57,305 bases of DNA from the NCBI GenBank assembly GCA_025354405.1, contig JANXMY010000066.1, forward strand, positions 1 through 57,305, given 5' to 3'. This stretch comes from Armatimonadota bacterium (GTDB lineage: Bacteria > Armatimonadota > Armatimonadia > Armatimonadales > Capsulimonadaceae). Under the pieces are notes generated by a model that was given only the letters and a program-made list of their open reading frames with translations, was not told where the DNA came from and did no database searches. Within the stretch, counting starts at the first letter, position 1; each line of letters begins with the position of its first letter. Both the position numbers and the translations under genes were made by a program. This document shows, in pieces, positions 1 through 9,196 of the stretch.

Positions 1-92
1 CGGGTGAATATCTGTTGAGTTTGGTCTATTGAATAGAGCTTTCAGAAAAAGCTTTTCGTCTTATTGACAAACACTTTGTCCACTTCCCGCCG

Positions 93-115
93 ACCCTCCC
101 GTTTCGGGAGGGTCG
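93..115. other. Perfect inverted repeat (hairpin) downstream of the DUF3084 gene
   Basis: A 10-bp perfect inverted repeat (GACCCTCCCG / CGGGAGGGTC) with a 3-base loop. It lies 68 bases past the stop of the minus-strand DUF3084 gene and could end that operon. No T-run follows it on the minus strand, so a classical rho-independent terminator is not supported. Confidence 0.5.
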
Positions 116-121
116 CAGCTT

Positions 122-181
122 GCTGCGGGGTGGGTTCCGAAGTGTCGGAATGAGTCCCTAATTCGCTGCGGGGTGGGTTCC
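122..181. repeat. 17-bp direct repeat, two copies
   Basis: GCTGCGGGGTGGGTTCC occurs at 122-138 and again at 165-181, directly next to the stop codon of the DUF3084 gene. The first copy sits in a small GCAGC..GCTGC hairpin context. Nothing else in 1-182 looks coding. Confidence 0.7.
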
Positions 182-182
182 A

Positions 183-1670
183 TCACCGCCCCACCCCCTC
201 CATCGGCACTCGAGAGCCCGCCGGATCCTCCTGCCCCGTCACTTTTAAATCCAGGTGTAGTAAATCACCACTGAATGTGTCTTCGGACGAAAAAGCGGTC
301 ACGCGGGCATTCACACCGAGGGCCCGGATCTGCTTGACTCGGGCCAGCCAGGTCACACTGTCAATCGGCTGGCCCACCTGTGCTTCGCCGGATTCGGGAT
401 CAAATACGGGAATGATCCCCCGGCTGAGTGCGACCGGACGAACACGCTCCACGAGGAATGCCTGCAGGCGCCTCAGAATGATGTCGTCCGGCTGCGTGCC
501 ATCGATGACACTTTCTGCGATAACCGTATCTTTGGCGAAGACCAAAATGTTGGAGAATGGCCGCAAGTCCACTTTCACGGCCTCACCCCGAAATGTGTTG
601 AAGCGGGCAGCGGCGACCACAACGATGCTCGGCATTGTACCGCTCTGGTCGGCGATATTCTGGGTCAGCGCATCGAGGGCCGCTTCCCGGGCCGCCGCAT
701 CCCCTTCCGCATCTGCTGTGGAGTTAGGAATGACGAGAGCCGGAGAATTATCCAGTCCGCCTGCCCCCCGCTGACGTGCTGACAATTCAATCTGGTCTAG
801 GAAAACGGCCAGCTCCCGGCGCAGGGAGTCGGAGGACTGCCGGGAAGAGACAATCGTTCGGCCCAGCTCTTCTTCCCGCCGAAAGATCAGCATGTGGCCC
901 TGCGAATTTTGCAGAAGACTCTTTTGCTGTAAATTCTGCTGCACGAGCCGGACATTCTCCGTGTGCAATTTGTCCTGACGTATTCCCAGGGCCAGAAGGT
1001 TGCGGCTGGCCCGTAGTACTTCTTTGTCCGCCTGCAAGGCCTGGCTTCGGGCAAGCCGGAACTGTGACTGTGCGGTTTCGACACCTCGGCGCGCCAGATG
1101 TACACGGTCTTCGGCTCGGGCCAGATCGGCGTGCGTGCCGACCAGGCTAAGGCGAGCGGCAGATAGCTGGGACTTGGCGGCGACCAGAGCGGTCTGTCGC
1201 GCGGTCAAACGGGCTTCACTGGTAGAAAGCTTTAATCGGCTCTGGGTCAAAATCGTCTTGGCCCGCTTCAATTCCCCGGAGACAGTTCCCAGCGCCTGCT
1301 GCGCGGCATCGGCATTTTTCTGCGCCGACATCGCCCGGAGATTGTCCGCTTGAGCCAGCTGCTCCGTGACGGAATTCCGGTGTGTCAATGCCGTATTTTG
1401 ATGCTCGAGCAGAGATTTCTGCGCGACCAGCTCAGGGCCTTCCAGCAGCGCGGTTTTCACAGTGTTGTCCAGAATGAACAGCAGAGCTAGTGTCCCAACG
1501 GCGATTGCCCCACCAGAAACCACAGTCCAGAGCATTGCCGTGTGGCGTGGGCGCAGTCCAAAGCTGGAATGCCGCTTTTTGCCGATATAGCTGCCGAGCT
1601 TATCTCCCATATAGGCGGTGACACCGCCCATAACGAAAAGCACCAGGGCAAAGAGGACTACAGAACCCAT
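183..1670 (-). CDS. DUF3084 domain membrane-anchored coiled-coil protein
   Basis: This 495-residue protein has two N-terminal hydrophobic segments (about residues 1-22 and 45-68). A long Ala/Gln/Leu-rich coiled coil follows (about 75-250), then a globular C-terminal domain. This is the architecture of DUF3084 proteins, described mainly from Cyanobacteria and relatives and with no established function. Its start lies one base past the stop of the LptF/G-like permease, so it is the last gene of the lipopolysaccharide-transport operon. That placement suggests an envelope role, but this is inference. The family call is good; the function is unknown. Confidence 0.82.
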   Translation of the reverse strand: MGSVVLFALVLFVMGGVTAYMGDKLGSYIGKKRHSSFGLRPRHTAMLWTVVSGGAIAVGTLALLFILDNTVKTALLEGPELVAQKSLLEHQNTALTHRNSVTEQLAQADNLRAMSAQKNADAAQQALGTVSGELKRAKTILTQSRLKLSTSEARLTARQTALVAAKSQLSAARLSLVGTHADLARAEDRVHLARRGVETAQSQFRLARSQALQADKEVLRASRNLLALGIRQDKLHTENVRLVQQNLQQKSLLQNSQGHMLIFRREEELGRTIVSSRQSSDSLRRELAVFLDQIELSARQRGAGGLDNSPALVIPNSTADAEGDAAAREAALDALTQNIADQSGTMPSIVVVAAARFNTFRGEAVKVDLRPFSNILVFAKDTVIAESVIDGTQPDDIILRRLQAFLVERVRPVALSRGIIPVFDPESGEAQVGQPIDSVTWLARVKQIRALGVNARVTAFSSEDTFSGDLLHLDLKVTGQEDPAGSRVPMEGVGR

Positions 1671-1671
1671 A

Positions 1672-2781
1672 TCAGCGAGACGCCTTCCAGATCAAGGCTG
1701 AGCCGACCCCGAGGCCCAGTAAATTCGGCAGCCACGCGGCAAGTACTGGCGAAATGCCGCCGCCGCGGGCAGCGCTGCTCATGGTCATATAGATGACATA
1801 ATACCCCAGCATGATCGGCAATGCCCAGACCGCGCCGCTGATCTTTGAGGAGCGCGGGGAACGCATCCCCAGCGGCGCACCCACAAGGCTGAATACCAGG
1901 CACGAGAAGGGCAGTGAGACTTTGAACCAGAGGCTGACCTCAGCATTGCGTACCTCCGCACTGTCACCCCCACCACTCTTAAGCTGATTGATCTGCTGCT
2001 GTAGATCGTGGAAGTTCAGCGTCTCCGGGTCACGCTGCAAAAACGTCATATTCTCCGGCGTCTTGCCCACTTCATTTGTTTCCAGCTCCTTGAAATTAGT
2101 CGTGATCCCCGAGGTCACATCTGTCGAGCGGCCATCGAAAAGAGTCCAGGATTTGAAACCGTTGCCGAGTGACTTTGCCCGGTCGGCATAAAAAACTTGA
2201 CTCGGACGCCCAGCAACATCATATACGGTGATGGAGACCTGGCGCAGAGCCTTCGCTTGAACGTCGTAGCCCTTTTCGACCTCAACCACGGCCTGCAGCC
2301 GCCCCTCGGTGCGGTTCTCGAAATGGAACGGCTTAGTCGTCTCCCCGATAATTTCGCCCCGGTGCTCCTTGATATCCGAAACGCGCTGGTTAGCATACGA
2401 AGCTACGCGGTCGTTGAACAGGTAGCCGATGAGACTCACCGCCATTCCAACAGCGGCTACGGGAACCATCAGTCGCCGAAAGGGAATACCGCCTGCGAAG
2501 AGGGCCACTGCCTCACTCTCCCGCGATAGCCGCTCGAAGCTCAGCAGGGCCGCAATGAGCATGCCGAGCGGAAAGGTGAAAGAGACGAAGCCTGCAAAAT
2601 CCCAGCCGATAAATGCCACCACCACCCAGGCCGGGACCCCCTGCTCGATAAAGCGCGCGGCGGCGATCAACGGTCCGAGTGCGAAAAACAGGGTTGAGAA
2701 CATCCCCACACCAAGCAGGAACTTGGGAACCAGATCCTGCAAAATGAGCTTGTCCAGCAGCTTCACGCGAAATAAGTTCAT
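1672..2781 (-). CDS. LptF/LptG family permease
   Basis: This 369-residue protein of the YjgP/YjgQ (LptF/LptG) family has paired transmembrane segments at the N-terminus (about 20-110) and C-terminus (about 285-365), flanking a periplasmic beta-jellyroll domain. LptF and LptG form the membrane part of the ABC transporter that extracts lipopolysaccharide and feeds it to the periplasmic bridge. Only one permease is encoded here, whereas Proteobacteria use an F/G pair. A homodimer or a second gene elsewhere is possible. It overlaps the lptB stop by four bases, indicating translational coupling. Confidence 0.9.
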   Translation of the reverse strand: MNLFRVKLLDKLILQDLVPKFLLGVGMFSTLFFALGPLIAAARFIEQGVPAWVVVAFIGWDFAGFVSFTFPLGMLIAALLSFERLSRESEAVALFAGGIPFRRLMVPVAAVGMAVSLIGYLFNDRVASYANQRVSDIKEHRGEIIGETTKPFHFENRTEGRLQAVVEVEKGYDVQAKALRQVSITVYDVAGRPSQVFYADRAKSLGNGFKSWTLFDGRSTDVTSGITTNFKELETNEVGKTPENMTFLQRDPETLNFHDLQQQINQLKSGGGDSAEVRNAEVSLWFKVSLPFSCLVFSLVGAPLGMRSPRSSKISGAVWALPIMLGYYVIYMTMSSAARGGGISPVLAAWLPNLLGLGVGSALIWKASR

Positions 2782-3539
2782 TCTGTCATCGTCCCGCTCG
2801 TCCCGCGCCGCATCGCGAGGGACATATTCTGGCCAAGATAATATTTCTGAGCGATGGGATCACGGATCAGCTCTTCGGCCGTGCCGGAAGTCTTGATCTG
2901 CCCTTCCGAGATAATGTAGGCTCGGTCGGTAATGGCGAGCGTCGCATGAACGTTATGGTCGGTGATCAGTATGCCGATGCCCTGCGTTTTCAGCTCCGCA
3001 ATAATCAGCTGCAAATCTTCGATGGCGATGGGGTCGACCCCGGTAAACGGCTCATCCAGCAGAATAAACGCCGGACGGGTGGCGAGAACGCGGGCAATTT
3101 CGACACGCCGCCGCTCGCCGCCGGAGAGCTGCCTCGCCAGAAGGTCGCGCCGCCCGGTGATTTTGAGGCTCTCCAGCAGCTCTTCCAGCCGCTCCTGCCG
3201 CTGGGCACGAGACATATTCGGCATCAGCTCCAGCACCAGCAGGATGTTCTCGGCAGCGGTCAGCCCGCGAAACGCGCTCGGTTCCTGGGCCAGGTAGCCG
3301 ATCCCCGCATGGGCGCGTCGATACATCGGCAGATGTGTAATATCTTGGTCATCGAGACATACCGTGCCGCCGTCCGGCTTGACCAGACCGACCATCATAT
3401 AGAATGAAGTCGTTTTGCCCGCCCCATTCGGCCCGAGCAGGCCGACGATCTCGCCGGGGGCGATCTCGACGGACACCCCATTGACGACTTTGCGGCTTTT
3501 GTAAGTTTTTTGCAGCCCTTCGGCGCGTAAAATTGGCAT
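2778..3539 (-). CDS. lptB: LPS export ABC transporter ATP-binding protein LptB
   Basis: A complete ABC ATPase of 253 residues. It has Walker A GPNGAGKTT (about 36-44), signature LSGGERRRVEIAR (about 139-151), Walker B FILLDEPF followed by TGVDPIAIEDLQ as in LptB, and the H-loop TDHNV. It powers lipopolysaccharide extraction from the inner membrane with LptF/G. The C-terminal tail after SEGQI is about 25 residues, as usual for the family. Upstream lies an LptA-like gene (15-base gap) and downstream the permease (overlapping), so the transporter operon is coherent. Confidence 0.95.
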   Translation of the reverse strand: MPILRAEGLQKTYKSRKVVNGVSVEIAPGEIVGLLGPNGAGKTTSFYMMVGLVKPDGGTVCLDDQDITHLPMYRRAHAGIGYLAQEPSAFRGLTAAENILLVLELMPNMSRAQRQERLEELLESLKITGRRDLLARQLSGGERRRVEIARVLATRPAFILLDEPFTGVDPIAIEDLQLIIAELKTQGIGILITDHNVHATLAITDRAYIISEGQIKTSGTAEELIRDPIAQKYYLGQNMSLAMRRGTSGTMTE

Positions 3540-3554
3540 AATATTAAGTGAGAA

Positions 3555-4142
3555 TTACTGCGCCGGTGTCAGCGTGATATGCGCCGGGCCGGTTTCGAGC
3601 TGTGGGTACAAAACTGTATCCGCCCCAAGCAAAAGCGTTGCGCGATCAGTGGTCGAAACGGAAGGCTCCGCAAGAAAGCCAGACTTGGTGACGATCTTGA
3701 CATGGCCGGTAAAGGTCATCGAGCCGCCGCCCCGTCGCGAATTGTCCGGGAGATACACGGCGTGATCTGCTGTGATCACATAGGCCTGGCCTTGAAGTGG
3801 CTGCCGGATATTAGCATGAACTTGAATCCCCGCCGCCGGATTGCCGTTCGCCGTCGCTTTGGCCAGAGATGACGCACCGGCTTTGCCGCCCGCAAAGACG
3901 ATGCTCAGGTCTTCCCCGGTTAGATCATAGTTTTCCGTGGTCATTTTGACCCGCCCGATCAAATGCCACAGGCCGGGAGTGAGCTTGCCGTATTGAAAGT
4001 CGACATCGACTTTTCCGAGGCTCACCCGCGCGGCGGGCTTGTCGGGGTCGGTCTGCGCGAGCAGGGGCAGATGTGAAGCATAAACAATAGCTGTCGTCAG
4101 AATGAATGTTTTCAGGATGAGTGTTTGGTGTAATTTGTGCAT
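3555..4142 (-). CDS. LptA/OstA-like periplasmic protein
   Basis: This 195-residue protein has a signal peptide (hydrophobic stretch about 8-29, cleavage probably after LLAQ). The beta-strand-rich remainder carries motifs typical of OstA/LptA repeats, such as AYVITADHAVYLPDN and GSMTFTGHVKIVTKSG. LptA-type proteins form the periplasmic bridge carrying lipopolysaccharide to the outer membrane. Its place between the LptC-like gene and lptB supports the assignment. Similarity is by pattern only, and it could equally be called LptC-like. Confidence 0.72.
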   Translation of the reverse strand: MHKLHQTLILKTFILTTAIVYASHLPLLAQTDPDKPAARVSLGKVDVDFQYGKLTPGLWHLIGRVKMTTENYDLTGEDLSIVFAGGKAGASSLAKATANGNPAAGIQVHANIRQPLQGQAYVITADHAVYLPDNSRRGGGSMTFTGHVKIVTKSGFLAEPSVSTTDRATLLLGADTVLYPQLETGPAHITLTPAQ

Positions 4143-4150
4143 ATTTTGAT

Positions 4151-4684
4151 TTACAAACGCGCCGTTGCATGGCCGGAGACGATCTGCACGGATTTCAGCT
4201 TTGTATCGGCTATCAGGCGTGGGCCAGTCATCGTCGCGCCGCTTTTTCCGTCCCGGTAGAAGACATGGCCCGTGGCCTGAAGTTTATTGATACTGGCATA
4301 CCAGACAACCGTATCAGCCAGAAGTTTCGTGCCGGGCTGAGAAAGGGAGATCACCGTGACCCGCCCCGTACCGGTCACGACCACACTTTTGCCCACACTG
4401 TTACCGGTCGCCTGGGGCGCATCGAGTGTCGCAGAGGGCCGCCCCTGCTGATAAAGTCGAGCATGGACGTTGCGCATTTGCCCTAGAAAGCCATTCCCGG
4501 CGCTCTGGCCCGACGCCGAATCCGCGTGGATCTCGCAGAGCAGCTTCCCTGGAAGCTTAGGGTCAGGGAGGTTCACGGTGATCCCCTGAGCATTCCCGCC
4601 AAGGCTGGGAGGAGCCGCATAACCGGGCAGACTCAGCAGAGACAGCAGTAAAAACACGAATTGGAAACGTTTTGAAAGTACCAT
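4151..4684 (-). CDS. LptC/LptA-related secreted protein
   Basis: This 177-residue protein starts with a clear signal peptide (about 1-23, ending PGYAA). The rest resembles LptC/OstA jellyroll proteins: LLADTVVWYASINKLQATGHVFYRD follows the usual pattern of a stored-strand followed by a G-V-x-x strand. It is the first gene of the minus-strand Lpt operon and ends eight bases before the next start. A minus-strand -10-like TATACT lies just upstream, but no good -35 is visible. Exact family membership (LptC or LptA) cannot be settled by eye. Confidence 0.68.
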   Translation of the reverse strand: MVLSKRFQFVFLLLSLLSLPGYAAPPSLGGNAQGITVNLPDPKLPGKLLCEIHADSASGQSAGNGFLGQMRNVHARLYQQGRPSATLDAPQATGNSVGKSVVVTGTGRVTVISLSQPGTKLLADTVVWYASINKLQATGHVFYRDGKSGATMTGPRLIADTKLKSVQIVSGHATARL

Positions 4685-4765
4685 ATATGAGAGTATACGC
4701 CAAAATCACGATTTCAGTTGAACCCTCTCGGCGCAAATTTCGCCAGAAGAGATATGCTTGCTTCC

Positions 4766-4794
4766 TTGACAGGGATACAAAGTAGCATTATAAT
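4766..4794 (+). promoter_or_regulatory. Consensus sigma-70 promoter for the UDP-sugar decarboxylase gene
   Basis: TTGACA at 4766-4771, a 17-base spacer, and TATAAT at 4789-4794 are a perfect housekeeping promoter. It points at the gene starting at 4852, giving a leader of roughly 50 bases. Confidence 0.85.
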
Positions 4795-4851
4795 GAAATC
4801 AAGCATAAATATATTTGGTCTTGTGACGCTGAAGGGGAAAAATCTTAAACA

Positions 4852-5787
4852 ATGGCGCGTGCAGTAATTACCGGAGGAGCCGGATTTCTCGGATCCCACC
4901 TCAGCGATCGGCTTTTGGCTGAAGGGTACGATGTGGTTGCAGTGGATAATCTCGTCACTGGCAGTCGGGACAATATCGCTCATCTGAGTGATAACCCCAA
5001 GTTCGAGTACCTTGACATTGATATCATTCAGCCCTACACCGTTCCAGGTCCAGTAGACCTGGTCTATAACTTTGCGTCCCCGGCCAGCCCAGTAGATTAT
5101 CTGGAACTGCCCCTGGAAACGCTGCTGGTCGGCTCAATCGGCACACACAACACATTGGAACTGGCGCGGGAAAAAGGCGCACGGTTCCTGACTGCTTCTA
5201 CGTCTGAAGTCTATGGCGACCCGACCGTTCACCCGCAGCCGGAAGAGTACTTCGGCAATGTCAACCCGCATGGTACCCGCGCCGTATACGACGAAGCCAA
5301 GCGGTACTCCGAAGCCGTGACCTTCGCCTACCGCCGAAAGTTCGACATGGATGCGAAAATCGTCCGAATTTTCAATACCTATGGCCCTCGAATGCGGATC
5401 AAGGACGGGCGTGTCGTCCCGGCATTTATCAGCCAGGCCCTGCGCGGCGAGCCGCTGACGATCTTTGGAGATGGCAAGCAGACCCGCTCGTTTTGCTACG
5501 TTTCGGATTTAATTGACGGTATTTACAAGCTGTCCATCTCGGAACAGTCTGGCCCAATCAATGTCGGTAACCCGATCGAGCGGACCATGCTGCAATTCGC
5601 GGAGGAAATTTTGAAAGCCACTGGCAGCGACAGCAAGATCATTCATCTTCCGCTGCCGACCGCCGACGATCCGAAGCAGCGCCGTCCCGACATCACCAAA
5701 GCACGTGCTCTTCTTGGCTGGGATCCAAAGGTTACTTTGGAAGAAGGCCTAAAAGATACCATCGCCTACTTCCAGACAAAGCTGTAG
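4852..5787 (+). CDS. UDP-glucuronate decarboxylase (UDP-xylose synthase), extended SDR family
   Basis: This 311-residue NAD-dependent sugar-nucleotide enzyme has the Rossmann motif GGAGFLG (8-14), the catalytic Tyr-Lys pair Y146-x3-K150 within YDEAKRYSE, and an active-site [10 protein letters not shown]. The motifs [11 protein letters not shown] and [10 protein letters not shown] are characteristic of UDP-glucuronate decarboxylases (UXS), which convert UDP-glucuronate to UDP-xylose. The length matches bacterial UXS. Its product would feed capsule or glycoprotein synthesis, consistent with the polysaccharide exporter near 15 kb. A consensus promoter stands in front, and it is probably monocistronic. 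Confidence 0.88.
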   Translation: MARAVITGGAGFLGSHLSDRLLAEGYDVVAVDNLVTGSRDNIAHLSDNPKFEYLDIDIIQPYTVPGPVDLVYNFASPASPVDYLELPLETLLVGSIGTHNTLELAREKGARFLTASTSEVYGDPTVHPQPEEYFGNVNPHGTRAVYDEAKRYSEAVTFAYRRKFDMDAKIVRIFNTYGPRMRIKDGRVVPAFISQALRGEPLTIFGDGKQTRSFCYVSDLIDGIYKLSISEQSGPINVGNPIERTMLQFAEEILKATGSDSKIIHLPLPTADDPKQRRPDITKARALLGWDPKVTLEEGLKDTIAYFQTKL

Positions 5788-5965
5788 AAACTGCGATTTT
5801 GTGTTGTCGGTCACAGATAACTTAGAAAATTTGAGGGTAAAACAGGGGAGTGCGAATAGAGTAGTTCCCTACACACGCACTCTAGTTCTGCCGACAATGG
5901 GGATAGAAGAACGGGGTATTTGCAGACCACCTAATTTTGCACATCCCTGAAAGGCGACCCGTACC

Positions 5966-7534
5966 GTGCAGCTACGTCAGGATAACTCACAGCGTCAGGT
6001 ACAGGTGCAGAGACTTGCACCGCACTTGATTCAGGCTAATGCCCTGCTGCAATGCTCCACACTGGAATTGCAGCAGGTGATTGAGCTGGAGCAGCAGGAG
6101 AATCCGGCTCTCGACTGTGTCGAGGAAGATTTCACGCCTGAGAGCAGCTGCCGTCTGTGCCCCGGCAGCCAAATCGGTTCCTGTGCGCATTGTCCTTTCA
6201 GCCGCGAGGGACATCCTCTTTCCACAAGCAGTGAAGACGACGGCGATTCTGGTCCCTCTCTGGCGGAAAGCCAGGCGATGCTGGCCGGTAACGGCAACGA
6301 TACGGCGGAAGACGAGCGGCGAACCGCTCAGAGTGATAGTGAATTCGGGCAGGCAGGCGGAGAAGAAGGAAGCGGCAGTGATTTTGATCCTCTGCTTCTT
6401 GTCCACTCTCAAACCACTCTGTCTGATCAGCTTCTCCTGCATCTCCGCGCAACCGCAGAATCCACTGAGGAAAAACAAATCGCCGAGTACCTTGTGGACA
6501 GCCTAGACGATCGTGGCTGGCTTCAGGTCGATGTCGATGAAGCGTGTACAGTTCTGCAGGTTCCCTGCGGCCAGATCCTCCGGGGTATCGATCGCCTCCA
6601 GGCGTGTGACCCGCCAGGGGTTGGTGCCCGTGACCTTCAGGAGTGCCTTCTGCTCCAGATGCGACATCTGCGGGAGGAAGGCGACGAGAGTCGCTACGAT
6701 GCTATTGCATTCATTCTGCTTTCCGAGCATTGGACGGCCTTGATTCAGCACCGTCAGATGTCTCTTGCCCGCCGCCTGGGTGTCCCCGCGGCGCGGATCG
6801 AAACCGCTCTGGCATTCATCAAGAAGCTGAACCCAAATCCAGCGGCTTCTTTTCGCCAGCCTTGGGATCACCGGATGAACGGGCAGAGCAAGCCGATTCG
6901 GCCCGACGTCATCATCAAACGCAACGGAACTGGCTTTACCGTGGAGGTCCTCGGCTTCGAGAACACCGCTCTGCAGATCAATCCCTACTACCGCGGCCTG
7001 TACGATGCGATTAAGACCAGTCGCAGCGGCGGCGAACCGGCCCACGATGGCGGGGTTCGTCTTTCTGCCGACCATCAGAAACATGTCATGGCCTATGTCG
7101 AGCGGGCGAATATGTTCCTGAAGAACCTTCAGCAGCGGCGGCGAACGATCCAGAAGATCACCCTGGCGCTGATTGAAAACCAGCAGGGCTTCCTGGAAAC
7201 GGGGCAGCGCAGCTTCCTGCGCCCGTTCACCCGGACGCGCCTTGCCAAGCTGGTGGAAATGCACGAGTCCACAGTCAGCCGCGCCCTGCTCTACAAGTAT
7301 GTGCAGCTCCCCTCGCAGGATGTCGTCTCCTTCGACATCTTCTTCGAAAATGCCGTGACCATCAAAGGAACGATCGCCTCCCTCGTCGAAGCGGAAGCCC
7401 CTGGCTATCCCCTCAGCGATCAGGCCCTGGTGGATGCGCTCGCCGAACGCGGCCTCTCGGTCGCCCGCCGGACGGTCGTCAAGTACCGCGAGGAGATGCG
7501 GATTTCCGCTTCCTACCTCCGCCGGCGGCAGTAA
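5966..7534 (+). CDS. rpoN: RNA polymerase sigma-54 factor (RpoN)
   Basis: This 522-residue protein begins at a GTG. Region I (LQCSTLELQQVIELEQQENPAL pattern, about 28-50) contacts activators. The acidic region II is followed by the core-binding domain (about 150-330), the helix-turn-helix (about 420-445) and the RpoN box ARRTVVKYRE (500-509), which reads the -24 element. All domains look intact. Region II carries an unusual Cys cluster, C62-x2-C65-x7-C73-x2-C76, resembling a zinc knuckle. The gene follows the decarboxylase by 178 bases containing an inverted repeat (GAGTGCG 5848-5854 / CGCACTC 5876-5882). Confidence 0.95.
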   Translation: MQLRQDNSQRQVQVQRLAPHLIQANALLQCSTLELQQVIELEQQENPALDCVEEDFTPESSCRLCPGSQIGSCAHCPFSREGHPLSTSSEDDGDSGPSLAESQAMLAGNGNDTAEDERRTAQSDSEFGQAGGEEGSGSDFDPLLLVHSQTTLSDQLLLHLRATAESTEEKQIAEYLVDSLDDRGWLQVDVDEACTVLQVPCGQILRGIDRLQACDPPGVGARDLQECLLLQMRHLREEGDESRYDAIAFILLSEHWTALIQHRQMSLARRLGVPAARIETALAFIKKLNPNPAASFRQPWDHRMNGQSKPIRPDVIIKRNGTGFTVEVLGFENTALQINPYYRGLYDAIKTSRSGGEPAHDGGVRLSADHQKHVMAYVERANMFLKNLQQRRRTIQKITLALIENQQGFLETGQRSFLRPFTRTRLAKLVEMHESTVSRALLYKYVQLPSQDVVSFDIFFENAVTIKGTIASLVEAEAPGYPLSDQALVDALAERGLSVARRTVVKYREEMRISASYLRRRQ

Positions 7535-7688
7535 ACCCTATTCTCCGGAATTTGTAGTCGTGGTCGTTATGGCGTATTGCATCACCGTCCTGATTGAGAA
7601 CTTCGTGCCGGGCCCGAGCCTCAGGTGGCATGGGGCCAGCAGTACGAACTGCTCGGCCTAAATGAGCAGAAAGCATAGGTCAAGATCT

Positions 7689-7892
7689 ATGGTGACACTG
7701 TCCGTACTGGTGGACTGGCGCTTTGACGACGTCGTTCATGATGAACTCAGCAATCTGGATGAGACGAATAATTGTGTCGATGTCAGCGTGAGGCTGGACG
7801 ACGGGCAAGCTCGCTGGCTGACTTTCGTGACACCCGATTACCTCAAACAGCTTCTGGAAGATTGGTCTGATCGCACACTCTTTACCAGTTGA
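7689..7892 (+). CDS. Small acidic protein of unknown function
   Basis: About 67 residues from the ATG at 7689, or 76 from the ATG at 7662. The inner start has a weak AGGT upstream, while the outer one has no visible ribosome site and adds a basic stretch. The protein is acidic and alternates strands and helices (VTLSVLVDWRFDD, ARWLTFVTPDYLKQLLEDW). I recognise no family. It is alone between rpoN and a convergent gene, 20 bases from the latter. The codon pattern looks coding and it ends in a clean stop. Confidence 0.55.
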   Translation: MVTLSVLVDWRFDDVVHDELSNLDETNNCVDVSVRLDDGQARWLTFVTPDYLKQLLEDWSDRTLFTS

Positions 7893-7911
7893 CTAACAAA
7901 TCGAAAGAGCT

Positions 7912-8844
7912 TCAGGAGACAGGACTTAGAAACGGGTGATACCCTGCCTTTAGGCTCACCGGCAGCGGATGGACGGTGGGATGGAGTGCGTGTGCCAATA
8001 TCTCTAAACTGTCTACAAGGCGCGGGCCGGGACGGCTGAAATAGGCATTGCCATCAGACACGATGACACGGCCATTTCGAACGCAGGGCAGGCTCGCCCA
8101 CCCTGGCTGCTTCTCCAGAAGCGGCATTTCCTGCAAAGTACGCTCCGGAGTAAATCCGCAGCAGGAGAGAAACAGCACGTCGGGCTGTGCCCGCACGATT
8201 TCGTCCCAGAGGAGTGTGCGCGAAGGCAGGCCCGACGTGCCGAATATATCTTCGCCGCCCGCCATCTCAATCAGTGCCGGATTCCAGTGGCCTGCACTGA
8301 AGGGAGGGTCGATCCATTCCAAAAACGCCACTCGGGGGCGATCCTGTGGGGTAATCGCTGCCGTCCGTACCCTCACCGCCTCCACACGGTGCTCCAGGGC
8401 CTCTACAACCTCGTCAGCCTTTGCCTCCCGGCCAGTGGCAACCCCGACCTGCCGCAGTGTCTCAAATACGTCGGACAGAGACATCGGCTCCAGGTTCAAA
8501 ACGCGCGGATGTCCCGGCAGACGACAGGACGCTTCCTGCACTTCGGCCTCAGCCACCGCGCAGACATCGCACAGGGCCTGGGTCACCAGCAGGTCCGGCC
8601 GGAGTCGTTCCAGAACTTCCATGTCCAGCGAATACAGGGCCGCCTGCGTCTTCAGCCGCTCCCGGACCAGGGCATCAATCTCCAGGCTGGAGGCATCAGG
8701 GGGAATCAGTGTTCGCGTCACCCGGGGCAGATTCTGCAGAGAAGGTGGGTAATCGCATTCGTGGGTAGTGCCCACAATCTCCTCTTCCAGCCCCAAGGCA
8801 CAGAGAATCTCCGTTGCCGCAGGCAAAAGCGAGACGATTCTCAT
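7912..8844 (-). CDS. BtuF-like cobalamin-binding (helical-backbone metal receptor) protein
   Basis: This 310-residue protein begins directly with RIVSLLPAATEIL, the first strand of the BtuF/class III substrate-binding fold. Other matches are ECDYPP, a DLLVTQALCDVC core, the FLEWIDPPFSAGHWNPALIEMAGG segment and the final SDGNAYFSRPGPRLVDSLEILA motif. BtuF proteins bind vitamin B12 for import. There is no signal peptide or lipobox, so this copy should be cytoplasmic, as in a known subgroup annotated simply as cobalamin-binding protein. No transporter genes are adjacent. It overlaps the preceding gene by four bases. Confidence 0.8.
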   Translation of the reverse strand: MRIVSLLPAATEILCALGLEEEIVGTTHECDYPPSLQNLPRVTRTLIPPDASSLEIDALVRERLKTQAALYSLDMEVLERLRPDLLVTQALCDVCAVAEAEVQEASCRLPGHPRVLNLEPMSLSDVFETLRQVGVATGREAKADEVVEALEHRVEAVRVRTAAITPQDRPRVAFLEWIDPPFSAGHWNPALIEMAGGEDIFGTSGLPSRTLLWDEIVRAQPDVLFLSCCGFTPERTLQEMPLLEKQPGWASLPCVRNGRVIVSDGNAYFSRPGPRLVDSLEILAHALHPTVHPLPVSLKAGYHPFLSPVS

Positions 8845-9161
8845 GAGCCAGACTCGGTCAGCACATCATAGATTTGAACGCGGCTCCAGAGCGGCCGGCA
8901 CTCGTCGACAAATCGCTGGTGATCAGGATGGGTTTGATAGACATCATGTGCCTGCGCATCGACAAACTCGATCAGCAGTGCGACCCCATAGGAGTTGTCT
9001 ACGACAGCACGCGGCGTTCCAGCGGGGACGCCCACGGTGAAGCGGACAATACCGGGGATCGCGGAGAGAAGACGCTGGCAGCTTTCGGCCAGCACCGATG
9101 CCTCCGCGCCTTCGGCTATCCAGAAGTACACGGAGTGGCTAAAATGAGGGTTCGGGGACAT
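8841..9161 (-). CDS. Dabb (stress-responsive alpha/beta barrel) family protein
   Basis: About 106 residues from the ATG at 9161; a GTG at 9185 would add eight. The pattern HSVYFWI, GIVRFTVGVPAG, NSYGVALLIEFVDAQAHDVYQTHPDHQRFV matches the ferredoxin-like Dabb fold, whose dimers form small barrels and sometimes act as cyclases or heme-degrading-type enzymes. Translational overlap with the cobalamin-binding protein suggests joint expression. The substrate is unknown. Confidence 0.75.
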   Translation of the reverse strand: MSPNPHFSHSVYFWIAEGAEASVLAESCQRLLSAIPGIVRFTVGVPAGTPRAVVDNSYGVALLIEFVDAQAHDVYQTHPDHQRFVDECRPLWSRVQIYDVLTESGS

Positions 9162-9196
9162 ATGCAAAAAAACCTGACTCTTCACTGACTTGATGC

